A stretch of 64,000 nt of DNA, from contig CM019179.2 in NCBI GenBank assembly GCA_009739505.2, positions 3,497,062-3,561,061 on the forward strand. Direction: 5' to 3'. The translations under genes were made by a program, and so were the position numbers. The notes below the pieces were generated by a model that searched no databases, had not been told where the DNA came from, and was given only the letters and a program-made list of their open reading frames with translations. How positions within the stretch are numbered: the stretch's first letter is position 1; the number at the start of each line of letters is the position of its first letter. This DNA comes from Apolygus lucorum. Lineage: Eukaryota > Arthropoda > Insecta > Hemiptera > Miridae. Shown piece after piece: positions 56,514 through 64,000 of this stretch.

Positions 56514-57055
56514 GGTTTATTATTTCTAATAATAAGCCTATGTGATCGTATCGCAAAAAATTTTTATAACCCCCCCTCAAACTTTGTCACTTTACGTTTT
56601 AAGGTGCGTAGAATCCAAATTTGCAATGTCCGTCCGCCGTCCGCCGTCCGGGCCATAAAAGGCCTTAGAATCGGTCTAAAAAACCCGTTCTTTTGCACAT
56701 AGACTCCATTTGGGGTCTAGTTGGTCCTAACGTCGAACTATTCCGATCGCTTAATTCGTATAGAAGTTATGGGCAAATAACCGGCCAAAAAAGAGGTTTT
56801 TGCTCAAATATGCGTGGGGTGACATTTTCCAAGTATTTTTCTTCATGTTGGATGGTTGGTGGCTTTATAGACGATTATATAGAAAAATAATAAACCATTA
56901 AAACAATAAAATAATAAACCATAAAAATAATAAACGTACGATAAATCAGAAACACGAGTGTGAATCGCAAAAGAGGTCTAATCTCCGGATGGTTGGTGGC
57001 TTTATAGACGATTATATAGAAAAATAATAAACCATTGTGTAATAATTTGCAGCGT
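56514..57055 (-). mobile_element. Family A repeat, mosaic and partly duplicated copy
   Basis: It starts with the hairpin GGTTTATTATTTCTAATAATAAGCC. It then holds diverged interior with tandem CCGTCCGCCGTCCG, and two successive copies of GATGGTTGGTGGCTTTATAGACG (56850 and 56990), before ending TTTGCAGCG and a long T-run. It is a tandemly rearranged copy. Confidence 0.6.
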
Positions 57056-57168
57056 TTTTTTTTTTTTTTGGATTCAACGAAAATACGCAGGTTTTCATCT
57101 TGTATACATAAATTGTGCATAATATACATATAAATTTACAATTTTGGAACAATTTTTATTTATTTATT

Positions 57169-57803
57169 GCTTCCGAGTCTACCAAGGTAGCGGAAGCTTT
57201 GTTTTCACTTTTCAAGGTTGAAAAAAAATGATCTCCAAAATCAAAATTTCCACGCGCGTTTTACGTTTTAGACCTTCCTGAACAATAATTGTTTAGGTTC
57301 CGTGAAAAAATTATATTATTTATTAATTATTATTATTTATTAAAAATAATAATAATAATATTTATTATTATTATTTATCAAAAAATTATTAATTAAATTA
57401 TTTAGGTTCCGTGTCTGTGAGTCTGTACCTATGTCTGTGTGTCTGACTGTCTGTGATGAAGTCCACACAGCCATAACTTATATTTCTCATCCGATTTCGA
57501 TAAAATTGTCAGGGATTGTGTGGGTATTTTTTATTATTTTCTAAGGGTACCCCTATTCATGTTTGTAGGTAGATGGTCCTCTATGAAAATCATCACCCCC
57601 GGACTGATAGTAGCCACTGCGCATGCGCAAACGTGAAATCCTTTCAACAGCCATAACATATTTTCCAACAATATTCAGAGATTGTGAGGGTAGACGTGTA
57701 GATAGCAGGTAGTAGGTAGTAGTTTTCAGATTAACCATTATGCATCGGATCATCTATACGTTGTGGATACGAGAAAGCTACGTGCCACACCCACTTAGAC
57801 GAC
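57169..57803 (+). mobile_element. Family B repeat with an AT microsatellite inside
   Basis: It starts GCTTCCGAGTCTACCAAGG and holds an ATT/AAT-repeat expansion (57308-57400) between two copies of the TTAGGTTCCGTG landmark. A GCGCATGCGC unit follows, and it ends at CCACACCCACTTAGACGAC. Confidence 0.72.
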
Positions 57804-57986
57804 TTTTTGACTCAAAAAATTATTTTTGAGAAAACGAGAAATTAATTTTTCCAACGTTGAACTCAGATTTGATTTTACTCTTCGTATTGAGGAAGTTATG
57901 GGTTTTTCGGTGACTGAGATCGAAAACATGAAAACAAATTTCGACAGGGACTTCCCCGGAATTTTTACACTCCCAAACAAAATATT

Positions 57987-58205
57987 GCTTTCGAGTCCAC
58001 CAAGGTAAGTCTAGCGGGAGCGTTGCTTTCACTTTTCAAGGTTGAAAAAAAAAGTTCTCCAAAATCAAAATTTCTACTCTGTCTGGCATGAAATCCTTGC
58101 CACAGCCATAACTTCTACATTTTCCTACAATTTTCAGAGGTTGGTTATCTATACAATCGGGTTATGGATACGAGGAAGCTATGTGCCACACCCACTTGGC
58201 AGACG
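57987..58205 (+). mobile_element. Family B repeat, short deletion copy
   Basis: Only 219 bp: the start GCTTTCGAGTCCACCAAGG and the end CACTTGGCAGACG are both present, with almost all internal units deleted. The survival of both ends supports the family boundaries. Confidence 0.72.
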
Positions 58206-58417
58206 TTTTTACCTAAAACTGTTCTTTCTTTTTCTTAATCAAATTCAGATCACTTATATTGTCACCCTTCCGAGGATTTTTCCCTAAATAATTACATTCG
58301 GATAGACTCATTTGCGCAGGCGCGGTGGCATTTGGTACGATGGCAAATTCGAAGGAAAATGTTGGGCGTGTATTATATACAACTGACACGCATTTCAAGT
58401 TGATCGCTGTGGCTATT

Positions 58418-58494
58418 ACAGATCGAAACATGTTGAAATAAGGCTGCTCCATTTAGAACTTGACAGATCGAAACATGTTGAAATAAGGCTGCTC
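58418..58494 (+). repeat. 45-bp spaced direct duplication
   Basis: ACAGATCGAAACATGTTG with the following ATAAGGCTGCTC occurs at 58418 and again at 58463. Confidence 0.85.
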
Positions 58495-59860
58495 TATTAA
58501 GAACAAAAGCAATTAATCGTGAAAAAATGAAATGTTCTGAAGTATTTTCCTTTTGTGAACTGCGGCTTTCACAATAAAAAGTATGAAGCAAGTCATGAGA
58601 AGAAGCATGAGGTAAATGCTACTTCGAAATTTACACACTAAAATAAGTCAAAGGGAGAATCACGGGACACAGAAAAGACTGTAATGGTGATTGTAATGAG
58701 TTGGAAGGCGCCTGTCTTTTATGTCAGGCTTTGAATAATAATTCTGCTCTCTTATTTTATTCAGAGCTTCTAAGTTCTCGACTTGTGTTCCTCAGCAAGT
58801 TCTCTCATATCAAACTTCGTTGGACGGATTCCAAGAGATCTTTTCACGACGGACAAAGACTCTTCTTCGACCATTGTCTTTTACTTGCAGTTTACTTACC
58901 TTCCTATCCTCTTGGGGAGCAATATTGTCTCTTTTTAGTCGGTATGTTGGGGATCTTGAGGGAAACCAACGCAAATTGCACCATACTCGTAAGGTGTGTT
59001 GCAACTGATGAATGAAAATAATATTGGAAGAATAGGCATTTATTTAGATACAACCCTTGATGTCCTAAGTATCTTTTTGGAAGTCCGATTTTCAAGTTTT
59101 ATGCAACACTATTTATCCACTTTCAAGACGAGTTTTTTTGTCTACCTATGCATCGACTGATTGAACCACCGTTAATATCTGCCTTGAACTATCGATTGGT
59201 TGAGAAAACGCGGAAAAATCAGCAACCCAGGGATAATAATTATTGTGACACCAAATAGGTACCTATCCATAATAACTCATGTTTATTTTATCAACAATTC
59301 ATTCTTTTCAAGTTGTTTCTCCGGTCCTGAAGTATCTTTTTGGTGAATACTGACAGCCCTTTTGAAGTATCTTTGTACAACCTCACTACTGACACCCTCT
59401 CAAGGTATCCCAAAAAGATATCACCCAGTTTTCATAGAGATTAAAAAATCATATACCCCTCGATCAAAATCAGACATTCTATGCTCCTTAATAGGTCAAA
59501 ATAAACCAAAATTTTGGAGAATACCCGGGGTAAAAACAAATGTTTTGAACAAGTGGGAAATTAAGGGTTAATGTACCAACATCTTCCCTCATTGTGAGCG
59601 AGTAAAGTTGATGTGTGGAGTTTTGTGTCAGATTTACCTCGAGGAACGCCTAATCATTCTTCACTTCGAAGCTTGGGCCTGTCTAATACGGTAATTCTAT
59701 CTTTGTTTGTTTTGGGTTTTTAGTTTCAACCCCCTCCATCGATTTCCGGAATTTTTTTTTTTTTTTTTTTTAATACAAATTTATAGGCAGGCTAGTAGAC
59801 AGAGTTTACACCACGTTAAAAATAATTTTAAAAAAAAATTAATATATATAAATATAAAAA
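58495..59860. other. No gene recognised
   Basis: Overlapping frames of 60-104 codons on both strands at 58700-59095 have no recognisable motif and no supported splice sites. Confidence 0.35.
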
Positions 59861-60868
59861 CAAGTGGGTGTGGCACATAGCTTCCTCGTATCCATAACCC
59901 GATTGTATAGATGATCCGATGCATAGTAGTTAATCTCAACACACCAATCTCTAAGTACCTTTCATTACCCTCATAAGGGACCATCTACTCGCTAATCTGG
60001 ACAATCCTAGAAAATTTCATCAAATTAGGATGAAAAATTAAGTGAGTAGGTGTGTGTGATTGGATCAAAAATATACATGGCCTCGGCTGGGTTTCGAATC
60101 CGCGACCTTAGGAACTCAGATCAAGACTTTATCCTCTGAGCTACCGAAGCTTTGCTAATAATGGGATTTGAGATTCTCACAGGAGACCATCCCTCTATGA
60201 ATGAATCCCTCTATGAAAATCAATTCTCTGTGATTTTCATAGGGGACGATCTAAACACTACTCTGTAACATCCCTGAAAATTTCATTGAAATCGGATGGA
60301 AAATGTAGAAATTATGGGCGTTACAAGGAAATTCACGTTTGCGCATGCGCAATGGCTACTATCAGTCCGAAGGTGGTGATTTTCATAGGGGACCATCTAA
60401 ATACTAATCTGTAACATCCCTGAAAATTTCATTGAAATCGGATTGAGATTGTGGAAGTTATGGCCGTTACAAGGAATTCACGTTTGCGCATGCGCAGTCG
60501 CTTCTATCAGTCCGGGGATGATGATTTTCATAGGGGACCATCTACAACCTAATCCACATATTCCCTGAAAATTTCATCGAAATCGAGTTGAAAATGTGGA
60601 AGTAATGGCCGTTACAAGGAAATTCACGTTCAAATGGAAATTCACACCAACCCGCACAATCCCTGAAAATTTCATCGAAATCGGACAATAACTTCGTATA
60701 GTTATGCGCGTTACAAGGAATTCATGACAGACGCACAGACAGACACACACACAGACAGACAGACACACAGACAGACAGACACACAGACGGAACCAAAATT
60801 TCTCAGAAAGGTCTAAAACGCAAAACGCGAGTGAAGATTTTGATTTTGGAGAACTTTTCTTTTCGTCC
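59861..60868 (-). mobile_element. Family B repeat, minus-strand copy with tRNA-like module
   Basis: It begins CAAGTGGGTGTGGCACATAGC (plus strand, 59861) and shows the same order of blocks as 29472-30866 in reverse: tRNA-like module, 145-bp units with GCGCATGCGC, and a CAGACAGACA microsatellite (60724-60790). It lacks the final hairpin-forming end. Confidence 0.75.
60080..60150 (-). tRNA. tRNA-like sequence embedded in family B, second copy
   Basis: Read on the minus strand it begins GCTTCGGTAGCTCAGAGG and ends CAGCCGAGGC. All seven acceptor pairs form (one G-U). The B box is GATTCGAAACC, one base from consensus. The T stem keeps only about three pairs and the anticodon stem four at most. It is likely a captured tRNA remnant rather than a working gene. 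Confidence 0.55.
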
Positions 60869-61063
60869 TGTTCGTAATGACGTATCCAACCCACAAAGAA
60901 ACTAAATAGAGGGTTTCTTACACCGACCTACCCAAAACATAGGAAGGAAAGTATTGGAAGCCAGTTTTCTCAAACTCACGCCTAATGAGTCTGATTGATT
61001 GATCTGTTCCACTTTCTCCACGTATGATGATGACTGTCACTAAGATTATCTTGTGTAGATAGG

Positions 61064-61265
61064 CACGAATGTGGATCCAGATTCAGATTCAGCAGTCTTA
61101 AATAGGCGATCTGTAAAATGTCAGCTTCTTGGGCCACCAGGTGCAAATTTAGTTCACTCAGCTGGTCAGAGAGGAGCTCAGTTTGATATTCAGATTCAGC
61201 AGTCTTTAACAGGCGCCCTGTAACAGCCTCTTGGGGCCTCCAAATGCAGCTCACCCAGCTGAACT
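61064..61265 (+). repeat. Two diverged units of about 107 bp
   Basis: ATTCAGATTCAGCAGTCTT occurs at 61081 and 61188, each followed by AGGCG-CTGTAA and GCAGCTCA/CACTCAGCTG-type sequence. Period and motifs (CTCAGCTG, AGGAGCTCA, AGGCGCC) resemble the 108-bp array at 15271, but the units are diverged. A minus-strand frame across them is probably incidental. Confidence 0.6.
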
Positions 61266-61607
61266 TAATACATCCAAATACATCAATCCATCTGTCCATC
61301 AATCATAATAATAACACTGGTACCCAAAAAATATTTTTTGAATGTTTCCTTCACTTTATGAGTGAAATTTAACTAATTTTGGGGCGAGAAAAACGAATAT
61401 GACAATGAAAATTTTTTATTAGCTCTTGTTTATGTGAAAACACAACGGGCAAAACATGTGATATTAACCAACCGAGGCAAAACTATACAATTTCAAGTAT
61501 CAGCTAACAATTGTGAAAAGTCATTTAGATTTAAAAAACTTCATTTACAGCCTTCTAAAAGTTTCAAATTGATGTTTTAATACCTGACAGGTTGAATTTC
61601 AAGAACA

Positions 61608-62547
61608 TTATGTGGTTGCTTCGCGACTTCGCTGTCTTTTGACTTGTGGCCCAACAAATACTCCTTCGTTAACTTTGGCATGTAGTGTTGAAAATTTTTC
61701 TCTTAAATATCTGAATGCCTCTCCCTCTTTGTTCATGCCTTTGACAAAGTTTTTCATCAAACCAAGTTTTATATGTAGTGGGGGAAGAAAAATATCTTTT
61801 GGATGAACAAGAGGATTTGCAACAACATTTTTTTCGTTGGGGTTAAGATTCCTTGCAGGCCAGTCCGCTTGAATGTAGTGTGACTTTCCATCCCTACTGT
61901 CCCACATACATAAAAAGCAACAGTACTTTGTGTACCCTAGTTGCATTCCCAAGAGTATAGCGATGACCTTTAGATCACCACAGATCTTCCACTTGTGTTC
62001 AGCGTATTTGATTGATTCGAGGAGGGCTTTCATGTTTTCATAAGTCTCTTTCATATGAACTGCATGGAATAGAAGGAAGACGGTTACCGTTGTGCAGTAA
62101 TACAGCTTTCAAACTAAGCTTAGATGAGTCTATGAAAAGCCTCCATTCGGTAGGATCATGGTTCAAATTCAAACATTTCATCAAGCCATTAACATTGCAA
62201 CAAACAACAAGATTGTTCTTCTTCACAAAAAAAGGAATCAGATCCTTCTGACGCTGTCTGTAATGTGACACCCTGACATCACGTTGTGGAAGGTTCCATT
62301 GCTGTAGTCTGGACCCTAGGAGTTCTGCCTTATCCTTAGACAAATCAAGGTCTCGAATGAGATCACTCAACTCCGCTTGACTCAGTCTGTGCGGTTTATC
62401 ATCTGTTTCCTCAAAATCAGGATCATGAGATGTGCAAGGCTCACTAAGTCCTTCTTCACTACTATCTTCATTTTCTTCTTCAATTTCATAACTGTGAGGT
62501 GGAATAGGTACTGGCAAACTATTCGAATGAGGAATAGGTCGAGGCAT
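61608..62547 (-). pseudogene. Unclassified arthropod transposon-associated gene, one frameshift
   Basis: Two overlapping frames make one protein. The upstream part (62547-62038) has an acidic N-terminus (EEENEDSSEEG), LGSRLQQWNL, YRQRQKDLIPFF and WRLFIDSSKLSLKAVLLHNG. The downstream part (62054-61608) starts KETYENMKALLESIKYAEH and holds CGDLKVIAILLG, YCCFLCMWDSRDGK, PLHIKLGLMKNFVKGM and GVFVGPQ. The frame change lies near 62060-62075, where the family normally reads straight through. I remember the same protein family in many insect and cnidarian genomes as multicopy unnamed genes. The FIDSS, CGD and CxxC motifs suggest an RNase H-fold transposase with a zinc knuckle, but that is inference. 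Inverted TATTAGCTCTT motifs at 61418 and 62785 may belong to its ends. Confidence 0.65.
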
Positions 62548-63979
62548 TTTTAATTTTAAAAAGTTAACTCTTTAAAATCACTTCAAATCAATAAATCCTA
62601 TGAACAAAACAACGGGAATCACAGAAGCTCACTGTTTATCACAGCACTTACAGTAGAAGTTAGGTTATAACCTCTAAAACTCTTTGTTTAGTCGGTTGAC
62701 AGGTGTGCCAACTTCGGAAAACAAAATTTCTCAATATTAGTGTAAATATACACTAAATAAAATGACGTGCCTCTGTATCTCAAAAATAAGAGCTAATATG
62801 TGGTTTTTATGTTGATTTTTGAACTCAGCAGGTGAAAATACATAGGAATTGAGTATTTTTAAGCCCGAAACAATTTCATTGTTGACCAGTGTAATCGAAA
62901 ATAATTTTAATAAGGTTCGAGCATGACTGAACAGCCAAAGTAACAAGCAGACGCCATCTCCACTATTATTTTACTCCTAATACGAAAATATTAAGCAGCT
63001 AGTAAACACAACTAGTGCTGTATTAGTTGAAGCTCAGACAGCTGAAATCGGGTAACCAGAAGAGAAGTTTGTAATAAAGATTACCATATTAATCTAGTTT
63101 TAGCTTCCATACTAGACTAGAGCTGATGTCTAGTTATTCAGTTGTCTCTCTGTTGATGCTCTTGATGGAAGCTTTTAGTATTACACAAATAGCACAAACA
63201 ATGCCTTCAGAGGACCGTGTAATCAATTTGCAGCGCTTTTAAATATTAACACTGTGGTCGTTTGGTTGAGGAGAATTATTTCACGACGTCGCGACTTGTT
63301 GTGCTGGTTGGGTAATGTTTGACGTAAATACGTCCAAACTAATGGAAATTGAGTTATTTGTATGAGAGCCCAACAGCTGAGGTATGTGATGATCCTACTT
63401 TTACAGAATGGGCAAACTGATTTGGTTTGTTCCTGATTTGTTGGAGCTACGCCTAGGGGGATATTTGATTCATAGAGATATGAATCGATATCCTCTTCGG
63501 GCCGGCTGATTAATCTAATTACTGGTTTGAAGGGGTAGGGTCGTCACCCTCCTCTGACTAACTTATGAACAATTAGGTGAATTTCAATCTGAAATTCAAC
63601 CTATATTGTTACAGGTACAACTAGCGAGAATTCGACGGGAAAGTAAAGTTTGAGAGACTCCCATCGAACACCCCGCTAATAGGTAATTCAACCATCAACC
63701 AGAAGGGAGAAGATAACATGAACGACCGGCTATTGTGGGTCGATGGTGTGCGATGCCTGAACGCGGAGATGGCCAACTATCGCCCTCGAGACTCATGCAG
63801 GTGAACAGACTAGAACCATCCAAGGGTTGTTACGCTGATGGACAACGCAATTACAATATTTTTATTTTTACAACAGAACCAGCAGAAAACAGGAATCTTA
63901 TTATGATACCCGGGATGGCAATCCTACTTTGTTATCGTTATAACCTACCTTTCAATCTCGACACGAATGTTGGTGCAAA
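62548..63979. other. No gene recognised
   Basis: Upstream region of the transposon-associated gene, then AT-rich sequence. The G+C-richer stretch 63700-63830 (GATGGTGTGCGATGCCTGAA) looks like a repeat tail, but I cannot name it. Confidence 0.35.
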
Positions 63980-64000
63980 CATTTTATTTAGTAATGAATG
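63980..64000 (+). repeat. Start of another family C copy, cut by the window edge
   Basis: AAACATTTTATTTAGTAATG at the last bases matches the family C 5' end. Confidence 0.5.

Noticed and set aside
58701..59095. Overlapping ORFs on both strands as a possible missing GABA-B exon
   Set aside because: None of the frames resembles the expected preceding peptide of the ligand-binding domain and no suitable splice pair was found.
60982..61302. 106-codon minus-strand frame with internally repeated peptide
   Set aside because: The repetition reflects the approximately 107-bp DNA repeat beneath it; no known domain and no splice or promoter context.

Overview
The window looks like arthropod, probably insect, nuclear DNA. 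It is AT-rich, most exons are small and lie far apart with GT-AG splice sites, and most of the sequence is transposable elements. A sap-sucking hemipteran such as a mealybug would fit the repeat style, but that is only an impression. No bacterial operons, CRISPR arrays or viral genes are seen.

Two host genes are recognisable, both on the minus strand. The first is a GABA-B receptor gene, closest in memory to insect subtype 3. Three consecutive exons of its extracellular ligand-binding domain lie at 55374-55544, 44831-44935 and 5132-5197. All are phase 0 and read into one another without a gap; the rest of the gene lies outside the window on both sides. The second is a complete three-exon gene for a B56 (B') regulatory subunit of protein phosphatase 2A, at 42851-42563, 32533-32194 and 26127-25452. 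It encodes about 434 residues and sits entirely inside the 39.6 kb GABA-B intron, on the same strand.

The rest is a mobile-element landscape. B56 intron 1 (10 kb) holds an apparently intact RTE-like LINE (34804-37731), a hAT element with perfect 8-bp target duplications (38040-41006) that is itself interrupted by a copia pol fragment, and a dead mariner with both terminal repeats (41064-42418). B56 intron 2 (6 kb) holds a decayed duplicate of B56 exon 2. A 2.67 kb TA-flanked element interrupts that duplicate exactly at its splice donor. It also holds a foldback element and small MITEs. A composite Tc1/mariner-like element (52298-55169) has taken several later insertions in its terminal repeats. 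An unclassified transposon gene lies at 61608-62547, and LINE or transposase scraps lie at 113-853, 4124-4350, 20816-21840 and 47797-48110.

Several abundant non-coding repeat families (called A, B, C, F and H here) look unrelated in their bodies but share one architecture. Each inserts into an A4/T4 run and has a hairpin immediately before the 3' A-run. Four of the five (not convincingly H) also carry a copy of one hairpin arm about 20-30 bp inside the 5' end, and several hold internal tandem or microsatellite blocks. That resembles non-autonomous Helentron (HINE/DINE-1-like) rolling-circle elements, and is the most interesting pattern in the window. Two family B copies carry a 71-nt tRNA-like module.
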